Positions 1 to 9,917 of a stretch of DNA of 64,000 nucleotides are shown piece by piece. The stretch's first letter is position 1. Each line of letters opens with the position of its first letter. Below the pieces are notes generated by a model that was not told where the DNA came from, did not search any database, and saw only the letters and a program-made list of their open reading frames with translations. Both the position numbers and the translations under genes were made by a program. The stretch is from Bacillus sp. SKDU12 (GTDB taxonomy: Bacteria; Bacillota; Bacilli; Bacillales; Bacillaceae): assembly GCF_010093085.1 (NCBI RefSeq), contig NZ_MSRC01000010.1, positions 1-64,000 on the forward strand, read 5' to 3'.

Positions 1-259
1 TACAGTTCATCACATCCTGTGAGAACATCTGCATGACCTGCATCGTGCAGGCCCCTGACTACGCACATCGCTGTGCGATTTGTTTAAAACTGAATTAACA
101 GGTACGTTTTGTCTTGTTTAGTTTTCAAAGATCATTTCCGCCTCTTGTTGAAGCGACTTTATTAATATAACATTTTGGATTTCTTTTGTCAAATGTTTTT
201 ATTTTATTTCTCCGCCGCTGTGAGCTTGTTTTTTCATAAGCGCATCAGCGACGTTTAAT
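1..259 (-). other. Leader of an rRNA operon; 16S gene lies beyond the left edge
   Basis: Read on the minus strand, this stretch holds a boxA-like antitermination segment (TGATCTTTGAAAACTAA, complement of 118-134), then the conserved Bacillus rRNA leader text and a small hairpin (GCACA/TGTGC arms, 63-77). I know this leader from B. subtilis rrn operons. The 16S start (GGAGAGTTTGATCC type) is not reached inside the window, so no rRNA gene is annotated. Confidence 0.85.
164..192 (-). promoter_or_regulatory. rRNA operon promoter P2
   Basis: On the minus strand TTGACA (187-192), a 17-base spacer and TATATT (164-169) form a near-consensus sigma-A promoter about 95 bases downstream of P1 and just upstream of the boxA-containing leader. 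Confidence 0.88.
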
Positions 260-288
260 AATATATCATGGTCAGGAATCAGAGTCAA
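260..288 (-). promoter_or_regulatory. rRNA operon promoter P1
   Basis: On the minus strand TTGACT (283-288) is followed after exactly 17 bases by TATATT (260-265). It is the upstream member of a tandem pair, as usual for Bacillus rrn operons. The -35 lies inside the last codons of ygxA and the -10 just past its stop. Confidence 0.85.
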
Positions 289-1156
289 CATCTTTTTCGA
301 AAGAATATCCTCGGTGATAGACAGCCTGCCCTTTCGTTTCTATCTGGCAGACGTTGATAAGCCCTTTGTCTGTCAGGTAATCAAGCACAACGCCAAGGTC
401 TTGGGTAAAATGCTTTAAATCCGGATGATGAAGAAGCTCACCGAATTGCCAAATATCTTTTTCTTTCATCACTTCGAAAAGATGAGCCGAACCAATCTCA
501 GCTTTGGAATTGATCAGAAAATCATTTGCTAAGAATAATAATTCGAGTCTTTTTTCCAAGCTCTCGTGACTATCAATCAGCTCCGAATATAACTTATACA
601 CTTGAGGCTCTATTTGGCGCACTTGGCTCCATACCGTGGTTTCCGGATGAAATCCCCTGTCGATTACTTCAATGCGCGCTAAATGATGCAGCGCGTGAAC
701 AATCGCATTGTAGGCATCTAAAAATTGATTGGCTTCAAAAAAAGCTTTTCCTTCTATATATCTTCTTATTAATTTGCCGTATTCGAGTCCGATCTTCAGT
801 TTGCGTTCAGCAAACGGAAATGTATTCAGCCTGTCACTCAGTCCAACTATGTATTCGTTACGGTCAAATAAAACTCTACCATTTACAACCCAATCTATGA
901 TTCTTCTATTGGTGCCGAGCAAAATCCATTCTTGAATCTGAGAATCTGTTACCACATGTAAAGAAGCTGTTTTTTGATCAAGTTCATAATGCTTTATAAA
1001 AACAGGCTCGTCAGCCTCCTTTACAATCACCAGCAAAGCAGCATCAAAGTTGTCTGTTAAAGAAGATGTTTTGTTTCTTCTCTCAATTATAATGACAGCC
1101 AATGTATTGGGATGACTAGCTCTTTCTTGGTAAATTGGACGGAGAAGATTATCCAT
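272..1156 (-). CDS. ygxA: YgxA, nucleotidyltransferase-like protein
   Basis: This 294-residue soluble protein matches the YgxA family. Its N-terminal part is described as nucleotidyltransferase-like, its middle is helical (about 120-220) and its C-terminal part resembles a small winged helix. No classical GS-x-DxD catalytic motif is obvious, so activity is unproven. The ATG at 1156 is chosen because GGAGGAATAGTG precedes it; an upstream start at 1183 has no such site. The gene is directly upstream of and co-oriented with an rRNA operon, and its 3' end carries rrn P1. The substrate is unknown. Confidence 0.85.
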   Translation of the reverse strand: MDNLLRPIYQERASHPNTLAVIIIERRNKTSSLTDNFDAALLVIVKEADEPVFIKHYELDQKTASLHVVTDSQIQEWILLGTNRRIIDWVVNGRVLFDRNEYIVGLSDRLNTFPFAERKLKIGLEYGKLIRRYIEGKAFFEANQFLDAYNAIVHALHHLARIEVIDRGFHPETTVWSQVRQIEPQVYKLYSELIDSHESLEKRLELLFLANDFLINSKAEIGSAHLFEVMKEKDIWQFGELLHHPDLKHFTQDLGVVLDYLTDKGLINVCQIETKGQAVYHRGYSFEKDVDSDS

Positions 1157-1364
1157 CACTATTCCTCCAATGCAATTGTTCAAAATTTTTTATTCTCTAT
1201 ATTGATTCAATTCTATGATGAAAACGAAATTCCTTTTTTCTAAACATATTGAACTATTATAAACAATTTCGTAAAAAGTCTCCATATGTAAATTCAAGTT
1301 CAATCGAAAACATGAAGAAAATCCCATCAGGTTTGTGCTATAGTTACATCAAAGGGGGATGGAC

Positions 1365-1718
1365 ATGGCGAAATACTCCAGCAAAATTAATAAAATCAGA
1401 ACATTCGCATTAAGTTTGGTTTTCGTTGGGTTTATCATTATGTACATCGGGATTTTTTTCAAAGAGTCAGTTTTGCTATCCAGCTTGTTTATGATACTTG
1501 GGCTTTTATCCATCGGTCTCAGCACGATTGTTTACTTTTGGATTGGAATGCTTTCGACCAAAGCGGTTCGTGTCATATGCCCGGCCTGTGAAAAGGAGAC
1601 AAAGATTTTAGGGAGAGTAGATATGTGTATGCATTGCAGGGAGCCGCTGACTTTAGATAAAGGCTTAGAAGGAAAAGAATTTGATGAGTCTTATAATAAA
1701 AAGAAAATGTCAAAATAA
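1365..1718 (+). CDS. ygzB: YgzB, small membrane protein with a zinc-ribbon-like tail
   Basis: The product has 117 residues. Two hydrophobic segments (about 14-32 and 37-60) are followed by a cytoplasmic tail with two CxxC pairs (C72/C75 and C88/C91), which probably bind zinc. The ATG at 1365 sits suitably after AAAGGGGGA; the ATG six bases earlier is too close to it. It converges on perR and shares a terminator. YgzB is conserved in Bacillus next to perR, but I know of no established function. Confidence 0.87.
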   Translation: MAKYSSKINKIRTFALSLVFVGFIIMYIGIFFKESVLLSSLFMILGLLSIGLSTIVYFWIGMLSTKAVRVICPACEKETKILGRVDMCMHCREPLTLDKGLEGKEFDESYNKKKMSK

Positions 1719-1756
1719 AATAAGCTGACCGTTTCGACGGCCAGCTTATTTTTAAT
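1719..1756. terminator. Bidirectional terminator between ygzB and perR
   Basis: An AATAAGCTG...CAGCTTATT stem is flanked by A-runs on the left and T-runs on the right, so it can serve both converging genes. It overlaps the perR stop codon. Confidence 0.85.
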
Positions 1757-2189
1757 GGTTTTCTTTTTTCGAACACTCTTGGCAGACACCGTAAATTTCT
1801 AAACGGTGGTGGCTTACTTTGAAGCCCGTGACATGGGCAGCGAGCTGCTCCACTTCGTCAAGGCCCGGATAATGGAAGTCCACAATTTTACCGCAGTTTT
1901 CACATATCGCGTGATAGTGATCGGATGTGACAAAATCGAACCTGCTGGAAGCATCGCCGTATGTCAGCTCTTTTACCAAACCGGATTCCCGAAACACACG
2001 CAAATTGTTATATACCGTCGCTACGCTCATGTTAGGAAATTTCCCTTCCAGAGCTTTATATATATCGTCCGCTGTTGGATGAGCCATAGAGTTAACGAGA
2101 TATTCCAGAATCGCATGACGTTGAGGAGTGATGCGAACTCCGGTTTCCTTCAACGTTTCTAAGGCTTCTTTTAGTTCATGTGCAGCCAT
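1752..2189 (-). CDS. perR: PerR, peroxide-sensing Fur-family repressor
   Basis: PerR represses peroxide-defence genes (katA, ahpCF, mrgA, hem and others) using Fe or Mn, and is inactivated when Fe-catalysed oxidation modifies its histidines. All hallmark residues are present in this 145-residue protein: regulatory metal ligands H37, D85, H91, H93 and D104, and structural zinc cysteines C96, C99, C136 and C139. The winged helix occupies roughly residues 1-84. A Per box in its own promoter indicates autoregulation. A Bcp-type peroxiredoxin gene lies just upstream. Confidence 0.97.
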   Translation of the reverse strand: MAAHELKEALETLKETGVRITPQRHAILEYLVNSMAHPTADDIYKALEGKFPNMSVATVYNNLRVFRESGLVKELTYGDASSRFDFVTSDHYHAICENCGKIVDFHYPGLDEVEQLAAHVTGFKVSHHRLEIYGVCQECSKKENH

Positions 2190-2225
2190 CCGTCATGCAC
2201 CTCTCTTCTAAAAAAAATTCTTACA

Positions 2226-2240
2226 TTGTAATGTTTATAA
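2226..2240 (-). promoter_or_regulatory. Per box upstream of perR
   Basis: The minus-strand sequence TTATAAACATTACAA matches the Per consensus TTATAATNATTATAA at 12 of 14 defined positions and lies about 40 bases upstream of the perR start. This fits the known autoregulation of perR. Confidence 0.75.
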
Positions 2241-2320
2241 TTAGTGTAACTCTTTCTACGATAATTTGTCAATTGATATCAAGGCAAAAGTAATCATATC
2301 ATTTGAGGATCATAAAAAAA

Positions 2321-2794
2321 TTATTTTTCCGACATATCTTTGAGAGTTTGAAGCGCTTCGGCTACATGGTCTTTTACTTTTACCTTTCTCCATTCTTTTA
2401 CGAGCCTGCCTTCTTTATCAATTAAAAAAGTGGAGCGCTCAATTTCCATATATTCTTTTCCGAAGTTCTTCTTCAGTTTCCAAACGTCAAACGCTTCCGC
2501 CAGCTTATGCTCGTCATCAACAAGAAGCAGAAAAGGAAGGTTATGCTTCTCTTTAAATTTTCCGTGTTTTTCCTGGCTGTCCGGGCTGACACCGATAATG
2601 ACGGCATCAAGTTCTGCAAAGCTTTCGTGACTGTCCCGAAAATCGCATGCTTCAGTTGTGCATCCCGGTGTCATGTCTTTTGGATAAAAATAAAGCACAA
2701 TATGTTTTCCTTTATAATCCGATAATTTCACTGTTTTTCCATGGTCGCCTTTCAACTCAAGGTCGGGCGCTTTTTGTCCGATTTCAATAGTCAT
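2321..2794 (-). CDS. ygaF: Thiol peroxidase of the Bcp/PrxQ family
   Basis: This 157-residue cytosolic peroxiredoxin reduces peroxides using a thiol. The motif TPGCTTEAC contains the peroxidatic cysteine C45 and a second cysteine C50, the PrxQ arrangement of an atypical two-cysteine enzyme. It is transcribed divergently from gsaB, and perR lies just downstream, so the neighbourhood concerns peroxide defence and haem. I did not see a clear Per box in its upstream region. Confidence 0.9.
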   Translation of the reverse strand: MTIEIGQKAPDLELKGDHGKTVKLSDYKGKHIVLYFYPKDMTPGCTTEACDFRDSHESFAELDAVIIGVSPDSQEKHGKFKEKHNLPFLLLVDDEHKLAEAFDVWKLKKNFGKEYMEIERSTFLIDKEGRLVKEWRKVKVKDHVAEALQTLKDMSEK

Positions 2795-2946
2795 TACATT
2801 ACCTCCGATGTTTTTTTAATAAGCGTATCCAATTCTTGTCCAGATTACAACCATCGTTCCTTTCATCTTAAGCCTGATTCCATTGTTCTTGTATGGAAGC
2901 ATGCTACAATAGAAAGGAGGCATGGAGATATAGGAGGTTTTTATTC

Positions 2947-4236
2947 TTGCATACAAAATCAATTGAACTTCACAACGAAGCATTAGAGCACATTGTCGGC
3001 GGTGTAAACAGCCCGTCTAGATCATATAAAGCAGTCGGCGGCGGTTCTCCCGTCGCAATGGAAAAAGCAAACGGCGCTTATTTTTGGGATCTGGACGGCA
3101 ACAAATACATCGATTATTTGGCGGCGTACGGTCCGATCATTACCGGACATGCCCACCCGCACATTACAGAAGCGATTAAAAAAGCGGCAGAGAACGGTGT
3201 ATTATATGGAACACCGACGAAACACGAGGTTACATTTGCAAAGATGCTCAAAGAAGCCATTCCCGCTATGGACAAAGTAAGATTCGTCAATTCGGGGACA
3301 GAAGCTGTTATGACGACGATCCGTGTGGCTCGCGCATATACAGGACGGACAAAAATCATTAAATTTGCAGGCTGTTATCACGGACATTCAGATCTTGTGC
3401 TTGTCGCTGCTGGTTCCGGGCCATCTACTCTCGGAACACCAGACTCAGCCGGTGTACCAAAAAGCATTGCAAATGAAGTCATCACAGTTCCATTTAATGA
3501 TATCGAAAGCTATAAAGCGGCACTTGATAAATGGGGCAATGAAATCGCGGCGGTTCTCGTTGAACCGATTGTCGGCAACTTCGGAATTGTTGAGCCCAAA
3601 GAGGGCTTCTTAGAAAAAGTGAATGAACTGACACATGATGCAGGCGCCCTCGTTATTTACGATGAAGTCATTACGGCTTTTCGCTTTATGTATGGCGGCG
3701 CGCAGGATCTTCTGCAAGTGAAACCAGATTTAACAGCACTCGGAAAAATTATCGGCGGCGGACTTCCGATTGGCGCCTATGGCGGTAAAAAAGAAATTAT
3801 GGAGCAGGTAGCTCCACTCGGACCGGCTTATCAGGCTGGAACAATGGCCGGGAACCCCGCTTCTATCCTAGCAGGCATCGCTTGTCTGGAAGTGCTCAAA
3901 GAGGAAGGCGTGTATGAAAAGCTCGATCATCTTGGCGCTATGCTTGAGGAAGGCATTTTACAACACGCGGAAACACACGGCATCACGATTACTGTCAACC
4001 GCTTAAAAGGTGCGCTCACGGTTTATTTCTCTGATGAGAAAGTCGAAAATTACGAGCAGGCTGAACGCAGTGATGGCGAAACATTTGCTACATTTTTCAA
4101 GCTGATGCTGGAACGCGGAGTTAATTTAGCTCCTTCTAAATATGAAGCCTGGTTTATTACTACCGCACATACAGAGCAGGATATTAAAGACACGCTTGCA
4201 GCAGTGGAGGATGCTTTTAAACATCTTAAGAACTAG
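2947..4236 (+). CDS. gsaB: Glutamate-1-semialdehyde 2,1-aminomutase 2
   Basis: GsaB is a PLP enzyme that converts glutamate-1-semialdehyde to 5-aminolevulinate, the tetrapyrrole precursor; it is the second paralogue besides HemL. The product has 429 residues. The PLP lysine lies in the [11 protein letters not shown] segment and the aspartate in VIYDEV. A TTG start at 2947 is chosen: AGGAGG stands eight bases before it and the resulting length equals the family length. A possible promoter is TTGTTC (2883)-16-TACAAT (2905). Confidence 0.93.
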   Translation: MHTKSIELHNEALEHIVGGVNSPSRSYKAVGGGSPVAMEKANGAYFWDLDGNKYIDYLAAYGPIITGHAHPHITEAIKKAAENGVLYGTPTKHEVTFAKMLKEAIPAMDKVRFVNSGTEAVMTTIRVARAYTGRTKIIKFAGCYHGHSDLVLVAAGSGPSTLGTPDSAGVPKSIANEVITVPFNDIESYKAALDKWGNEIAAVLVEPIVGNFGIVEPKEGFLEKVNELTHDAGALVIYDEVITAFRFMYGGAQDLLQVKPDLTALGKIIGGGLPIGAYGGKKEIMEQVAPLGPAYQAGTMAGNPASILAGIACLEVLKEEGVYEKLDHLGAMLEEGILQHAETHGITITVNRLKGALTVYFSDEKVENYEQAERSDGETFATFFKLMLERGVNLAPSKYEAWFITTAHTEQDIKDTLAAVEDAFKHLKN

Positions 4237-4250
4237 AATCAGTCATCAAG

Positions 4251-4278
4251 GACAGGAGCATTATGCTCCTGTTTTTTT
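4251..4278 (+). terminator. gsaB terminator
   Basis: CAGGAGCA / TGCTCCTG arms enclose a three-base loop and are followed by a run of eight T. Confidence 0.9.
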
Positions 4279-4458
4279 ACGAATTCAAATTTCGTGTAAG
4301 ATTTTGGTCCTTTTCTAGAAAAATAGCTTGAATATTTGGATTGATCCCTGTATATTACTTAATTGTTTAGCAAATAAACTAACCGGGAATTTTAAGGATT
4401 AGCCATTTGCTACGAATGTCATACAATTTACTATAGAAAGGAATGCACGCACAAACCA

Positions 4459-5520
4459 ATGAAACTTGGTGCCCGCATTTTCAAAACAGGGATTGCGATT
4501 ACACTTGCCCTTTATTTGGCTTCGTGGATCGGGCTTCCCGCGCCGATTTTTGCTGGGATTGCAGCGATATTTGCGATCCAACCGTCGATTTACCGCTCTT
4601 TTCTTATTATTATTGATCAGGTTCAAGCAAATATTATCGGAGCAGTGATTGCCACATTATTCGGCCTTATTTTCGGACCCAGCCCAATTATGATCGGGCT
4701 GACAGCTGTTATTGTCATTACAATCATGCTGAAGCTTAAAATTGAACACACTATTTCGATTGCTCTTGTAACAGTCATTGCGATTTTGGAATCTGCCGGT
4801 GACGACTTTTTGATGTTCGCACTGATCAGAACAAGCACAGTTATCTTAGGGGTGCTTTCTTCCTTTATCGTCAATCTTGTGTTTTTGCCTCCTAAGTACG
4901 AAACAAAGCTGATTCATAATACCGTCGAAAACACTGAAGAAATTTTGAAGTGGATCAGACTGTCTATGCGACAGTCAACAGAGCATTCGATTTTAAAAGA
5001 GGATATTGAAAAACTGAAAGAAAAAATGATCAAGCTTGATCAGACATATCTGCTATATAAAGAAGAAAGAAGCTATTTTAAGAAAACGACTTATGTGAAA
5101 TCTAGAAAGCTTGTCCTGTTCAGGCAGGCTATTATCACAGCAAACCGGGCGCTTGATACATTGAAGAAGCTGCATCGTCTGGAAAACGACATCTATCATA
5201 TGCCGGAAGAGTTTCAAGAAACACTGACTGAAGAGCTTGATTACCTGCTGTACTGGCATGAGCTGATTTTGATGCGGTTTGTCGGCAAAATTAAGCCGCA
5301 TGATGACACAGATGGAGAAGGCATTCAATATAAACAGCTTTTAACAAAATCATTTTTAAAAAATCAGCAAAATACGGATGATGAGCTTATTGATTACAAC
5401 ATGCTTAATATTATGGCAAGTGCTGTAGAATATCGCGAGCAGCTTGAACATTTGGAAACACTCATCACGAGTTTTCAAACGTATCATCCGAAAGACTGTG
5501 AAATAGAAACAGAAGAGTAA
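4459..5520 (+). CDS. ygaE: YgaE, aromatic-acid-exporter-like membrane protein
   Basis: This 353-residue protein has an N-terminal half of about five to six hydrophobic helices (residues ~8-140) of the FUSC/aromatic acid exporter (ArAE_1) type. A charged cytosolic helical domain (about 165-350) follows, matching the ArAE_1 C-terminal domain. It is probably an inner-membrane exporter or a channel-like protein of unknown substrate. It stands alone between its own promoter region and a terminator. The ribosome-binding site is weak (AAAGGA about 17 bases upstream), so the start is less certain than the family call. Confidence 0.85.
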   Translation: MKLGARIFKTGIAITLALYLASWIGLPAPIFAGIAAIFAIQPSIYRSFLIIIDQVQANIIGAVIATLFGLIFGPSPIMIGLTAVIVITIMLKLKIEHTISIALVTVIAILESAGDDFLMFALIRTSTVILGVLSSFIVNLVFLPPKYETKLIHNTVENTEEILKWIRLSMRQSTEHSILKEDIEKLKEKMIKLDQTYLLYKEERSYFKKTTYVKSRKLVLFRQAIITANRALDTLKKLHRLENDIYHMPEEFQETLTEELDYLLYWHELILMRFVGKIKPHDDTDGEGIQYKQLLTKSFLKNQQNTDDELIDYNMLNIMASAVEYREQLEHLETLITSFQTYHPKDCEIETEE

Positions 5521-5545
5521 CCCGGCTATCAAGCCGGGTTTTTAT
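5520..5545 (+). terminator. ygaE terminator
   Basis: ACCCGGCT / AGCCGGGT arms are followed by TTTTT, overlapping the ygaE stop. Confidence 0.88.
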
Positions 5546-5550
5546 ATACA

Positions 5551-5588
5551 AAAAAATCTTATATCCTTTGTTAAAAGGATATAAGATT
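5551..5588 (-). terminator. ygaD terminator
   Basis: On the minus strand AATCTTATATCCTT pairs with AAGGATATAAGATT, followed by a T-run; it lies just past the ygaD stop. Confidence 0.88.
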
Positions 5589-5593
5589 GAGGT

Positions 5594-7336
5594 TCAGCTC
5601 AAGTTTTGAATGGTAAATAAGTGCTTGTACTGGCTGTCATAGTCCATGAGTTCATCATGGCTTCCGATTTCGATGATTGTGCCGTTTTCCATAACGACAA
5701 TCTTATCCGCATGTGTGATCGTCGATAGACGGTGGGCGACAACAAAAGTTGTTCTGTCCTTCGCCAGTTTGTCCATTGCTTCTTGAATGTAATGCTCACT
5801 TTCCAGGTCAAGAGCTGATGTCGCTTCATCTAAAATAAGGAGCGGCGGATTTTTCAGAAAGACCCGCGCGATTGAGATCCGCTGCTTTTGTCCGCCTGAC
5901 AGCTTAACGCCTCTTTCTCCCACCCGGGTCTCATACCCTTCAGGAAAATTCATGATGAATTCATGGGCATTGGCAGCTTTGGCGGCTTCAATAATTTCGT
6001 CAAGAGTGGCATCAGGTTTGCCGATTGCGATATTTTCCCGAATCGTTTCGCTGAATAAAAAGGTATCCTGAAGCACCATGCCAACCTGGTTGCGAAGGCT
6101 TCTCGCTTCATAATCGCGAATATCAGTCCCGTCAATCATCAGTCTGCCGCTTGTGACATCATAAAATCTCGGGATCAGACTGACGAGTGTTGATTTGCCT
6201 CCTCCGCTCATGCCGACAAGGGCTACGGTTTCTCCTTTATTTACTTTTAAAGAGACATTATGAAGAATGTTGTCTTTTTCTTTTTCATATTGAAATGATA
6301 CGTTTTGAAATTCCACTTCTCCGCGGATTTGGTCAGCTTTAATAGCATTTGGTTTATCAGTGAGTTCATATGGCTCGTCAATAAATTCAAACACCCTGTC
6401 CATTGATGCGATGGACTGTGTCAATGTTGTAGAAGAATTAATCAGCCTTCTCACAGGATTGTACATTCGGTCAATATATCCGACAAAAGCGACCATTGTT
6501 CCGACTGTCAGCGGTCCATTAATGACAAAATAGCCTGCGCATGCAATCACGATGAGCGGCGCCAAATCTGTAATGGTATTGACGACTGCAAAGGTTTTGG
6601 CATTCCAATTCGTGTGGCTGATGGCTTTATCTAAGAAATGGCTGTTTTTCTCATTAAAATTAGCTTGTTCATGATCCTCTATTGCAAAGCTTCTGATGAC
6701 CGGCATGCCTTGAATGCGCTCGTGTAAATGCCCCTGCACTTGAGCAAGCGCCTGCGAGCGCTCCCTTGTCAGCTTTCTTAAACGGCCGTAAAAATACTTC
6801 ACTGATATGCCGTATAATGGGAATAAAACGATTGAGATCAGTGTCAATTTAATGTCCAGTGTCAGCATGATAGAGATCACAATCAAAATCGTCAGCATAT
6901 CAAGCCATATATTCATCAAACCTGTGATAACAAAATCTTTTGTTTGTTCCACATCATTGATCACTCGGGAAATAATTTCCCCTGTTCTTGTATTCGCATA
7001 AAAACGAAGACTTAGTTTCTGTATATGGCTGAACAGCTTGGCTCTTATATCGTAGAGCACCTTGCTGGCTGTCCACTGGGCAAAATATTGGCGATAATAT
7101 TCAACAGGCGGGCGCAAAATTAAAAATAAGGCGAACATAATCGCCATAATGGTGAACAATGACGTTGTTTTGCCGCTGGCCGTTCCGCCTCCTTGGATAA
7201 TATCGTCAACGACGTACTTAAGAAGCAATGGGAGAGCAAGCGGAATGGAGAATTTTACAATTCCGATTAATACTGTAATGAAAATTTGCTTCCTATAAGG
7301 TTTGACGAATTGCATATATCGTTTCATAACCCCCAC
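5594..7336 (-). CDS. ygaD: YgaD, homodimer-type ABC exporter
   Basis: The 580-residue protein fuses a six-helix transmembrane domain (about 1-310) to an ATPase domain. The ATPase has Walker [10 protein letters not shown], signature LSGGQKQ, Walker [13 protein letters not shown] and the switch histidine in VAHRLST. All motifs are canonical, so it can work as a homodimer of the multidrug/lipid exporter class; the substrate is unknown. A GTG start at 7336 is preferred because AGAGGGGGA precedes it by six bases and the length then equals that of the family. It stands apart from ygaC, which is also on the minus strand. Confidence 0.9.
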   Translation of the reverse strand: MGVMKRYMQFVKPYRKQIFITVLIGIVKFSIPLALPLLLKYVVDDIIQGGGTASGKTTSLFTIMAIMFALFLILRPPVEYYRQYFAQWTASKVLYDIRAKLFSHIQKLSLRFYANTRTGEIISRVINDVEQTKDFVITGLMNIWLDMLTILIVISIMLTLDIKLTLISIVLFPLYGISVKYFYGRLRKLTRERSQALAQVQGHLHERIQGMPVIRSFAIEDHEQANFNEKNSHFLDKAISHTNWNAKTFAVVNTITDLAPLIVIACAGYFVINGPLTVGTMVAFVGYIDRMYNPVRRLINSSTTLTQSIASMDRVFEFIDEPYELTDKPNAIKADQIRGEVEFQNVSFQYEKEKDNILHNVSLKVNKGETVALVGMSGGGKSTLVSLIPRFYDVTSGRLMIDGTDIRDYEARSLRNQVGMVLQDTFLFSETIRENIAIGKPDATLDEIIEAAKAANAHEFIMNFPEGYETRVGERGVKLSGGQKQRISIARVFLKNPPLLILDEATSALDLESEHYIQEAMDKLAKDRTTFVVAHRLSTITHADKIVVMENGTIIEIGSHDELMDYDSQYKHLFTIQNLS

Positions 7337-7422
7337 GTTGAATCCCCCTCTCTTTCTCATGATGTAAGTGTGCGCCCATGTGAAAAACCTGTTGTACCCC
7401 GCAACAGGTTTTTACGTAACTA

Positions 7423-7953
7423 TTATTTTGTATAGTGTAAATACCGTTCATACCACATATCGACAAACTCTGGCGCAAACGGTCCCTGACGCTGGTGAAT
7501 CCAGTGAAGCAGCGTGTTTAAGTAGTCTCTTAAAATACTGTCGATTTCTTTCGGGTAGTTCATGGCTTTCCGATGATCGTCATATTCGTCTTCATCGAGA
7601 ATATTGTACGTCATATCAGGAAAAACCTTAACATCTAAGTCATAATCAATATATTTAATTGCTTCGTCATCATAGGCAAACGGAGAACTGATATTGCAAT
7701 AGTAATGAACCCCGTCTTCCCTCAACATCCCAATGACATTAAACCATTGTCTTGCATGAAAATAACAGATTGCGGGCTCTCTTGTTATCCATGTCCGGCC
7801 GTCTGATTCAGTTACCATCGTCCGGTCATTGGCTCCGATGACACACATTTCTGTACTTTTTAAAATTGTTGTTTCATTCCAAATTCTATGAATCAGCCCG
7901 TTATGCTTATAGCTGTGAATCTGAATGGTTTCTCCTTCCTTGGGATAGCCCAT
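7423..7953 (-). CDS. ygaC: YgaC, DUF402 nucleoside tri-/diphosphatase
   Basis: The 176-residue cytosolic protein belongs to the DUF402 family (Ntdp in Staphylococcus), a metal-dependent phosphatase acting on nucleoside di- and triphosphates. Characteristic stretches are the N-terminal [13 protein letters not shown] strand region and the acidic [12 protein letters not shown] segment (about 118-129), whose Asp/Glu residues are likely metal ligands. It is a single gene, separated from ygaD and ygaB by non-coding sequence. Confidence 0.85.
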   Translation of the reverse strand: MGYPKEGETIQIHSYKHNGLIHRIWNETTILKSTEMCVIGANDRTMVTESDGRTWITREPAICYFHARQWFNVIGMLREDGVHYYCNISSPFAYDDEAIKYIDYDLDVKVFPDMTYNILDEDEYDDHRKAMNYPKEIDSILRDYLNTLLHWIHQRQGPFAPEFVDMWYERYLHYTK

Positions 7954-8049
7954 ATTTCTCCCCTACTTTCTATAAAGCCCTACAAGGTAGTATGTCCAAA
8001 TTTGCTTACCGACAACGTCTTTTACCTATTATAACGTTACAAATTAAAA

Positions 8050-8090
8050 AATGAAAATAAAAGAGCCATTCCGGCCGGGGAATGGCACAT
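8050..8090 (-). terminator. ygaB terminator
   Basis: On the minus strand GCCATTCC pairs with GGAATGGC around a GC-rich loop and is followed by TCTTTTATTTT. Confidence 0.82.
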
Positions 8091-8097
8091 TCCTGTT

Positions 8098-8358
8098 CTA
8101 CACAAAGGAAGATGGCTTTTCTGAGTTGCGATATGAACGAATTACCTGCTCTGTCTGCTTTTGAAACATATCCTGTATATCAGCAAGATGTTTCCGTTTT
8201 ACCGCAATCTCAGCCTGAATTCCCCGCAGCCTTGCGTCCTTTTCCAAATGCCGAAGTTCTGCTTCAATTTGTTTGCAGCGGTCGAGCTCTGATTGGAGCT
8301 CGAGAAGCTTGTCCATCGTCTTCATTTGTTCACATACCAGCTTTTCAAATTCCGTCAT
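8098..8358 (-). CDS. ygaB: YgaB, small coiled-coil protein
   Basis: The product is 86 residues, highly charged and almost wholly helical (heptad-like pattern about 1-70), with no hydrophobic segment. The start is well supported by AGGAGG seven bases upstream of the ATG. It matches YgaB of B. subtilis in position between ygaC and sspE. No function is known to me; a cytosolic coiled-coil adaptor or structural role is only a guess. Confidence 0.78.
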   Translation of the reverse strand: MTEFEKLVCEQMKTMDKLLELQSELDRCKQIEAELRHLEKDARLRGIQAEIAVKRKHLADIQDMFQKQTEQVIRSYRNSEKPSSFV

Positions 8359-8478
8359 CGGTTCCTCCTTCAGCCTGGTGAAAGTATAAACGTTCCTCCT
8401 TTAATCATTCGATTCCAACCAGGTAAACCCTTTGACACATTCTGTAGACCTTTCACAAGTTTTGTCGTTTTACAAACG

Positions 8479-8516
8479 AAAAAAGCACTTCATCTGAAGA
8501 TGAAGTGCTTTTTTTG
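8479..8516 (-). terminator. sspE terminator
   Basis: Perfect twelve-base arms AAGCACTTCATC / GATGAAGTGCTT with a four-base loop are followed by a T-run on both strands; it lies directly downstream of sspE. Confidence 0.93.
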
Positions 8517-8525
8517 TTTCAGTGA

Positions 8526-8783
8526 TTAGCTGTTTTGTTGTTTGTTTTGTTCAGCAGATTGGTTTTGCTGTCTAACCTGCTGAGCGTTCGTTTCGCTAGC
8601 GAATTCAGTGCCGAATTGACCTTGTTGGCCGGCAGCTGATTGCTGGTTTTGTTTTCTGACTTGCTGAGCGTTTGTTTCACTAGCAAATTCAGTGCCGAAT
8701 TGACCTTGACCAGCAGCTGATTGTTGATTTTGTTTTTTGACTTGTTGTGCGTTTGTTTTGCTGAAATTATTTGAGTTAGCCAT
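8526..8783 (-). CDS. sspE: SspE, gamma-type small acid-soluble spore protein
   Basis: This 85-residue Gln/Asn-rich protein is made in the forespore as an amino-acid store and degraded at germination by the Gpr protease. Two near-identical repeats carry the Gpr site TEFASET, followed by NAQQVR. The ATG at 8783 follows GGAGGTGATAACA; the upstream in-frame start at 8804 would precede this site and is rejected. It lies between ygaB and fabL on the same strand. Confidence 0.96.
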   Translation of the reverse strand: MANSNNFSKTNAQQVKKQNQQSAAGQGQFGTEFASETNAQQVRKQNQQSAAGQQGQFGTEFASETNAQQVRQQNQSAEQNKQQNS

Positions 8784-8850
8784 TGTTATCACCTCCACGG
8801 TCATTAGAATGTGCAGGTGATCGTACGGCTATTCCTCTTTTTTAAAATTT

Positions 8851-9636
<786 letters not shown>

Positions 9637-9686
9637 TTATTTCCACAAACAATAATGGCAAGAACTGAAAAAGGGGGTCTTCTGTT

Positions 9687-9911
9687 ATGTATGTCGGACG
9701 TGATATGAGCGAATTAAACATGGTTTCCAAAGAAGATTGGAAGAACAGTGAGCTCGCCTATTTTCATCATGCCTTTCAGCAAATTATGCCTTATTTGAAC
9801 GAAGAAGGCCAATCAAAATATCGGGAATTAACGCAAGAAATTGAAGCGCGCGGCGGAATGAAGCGCAATGAAGCCGACTACACCCATGGCACGCGCGTTT
9901 CCTACGATTAA
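9687..9911 (+). CDS. yfhS: YfhS, small hydrophilic protein
   Basis: The 74-residue soluble protein has no membrane segment or known motif and ends in THGTRVSYD. AAAGGGGGT precedes the ATG at a suitable distance; an internal ATG at 9705 is the only alternative start. It matches YfhS of B. subtilis in position between fabL and mutY and is convergent with mutY. Its function is unknown; sporulation-related expression has been suggested for the homologue. Confidence 0.82.
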   Translation: MYVGRDMSELNMVSKEDWKNSELAYFHHAFQQIMPYLNEEGQSKYRELTQEIEARGGMKRNEADYTHGTRVSYD

Positions 9912-9917
9912 ACATGT

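Noticed and set aside
526-935. Two open frames on the plus strand inside ygxA
   Set aside because: They are antisense to a well-supported gene, have no ribosome-binding site and give low-complexity, unfamiliar products.
2795-2946. Possible Per box in the ygaF-gsaB divergent region
   Set aside because: I found no stretch close to TTATAATNATTATAA, so PerR control of these two genes is not claimed.
3114-3387. Antisense frames within gsaB
   Set aside because: The opposite strand encodes a complete enzyme with all motifs; these frames are by-products of its codon use.
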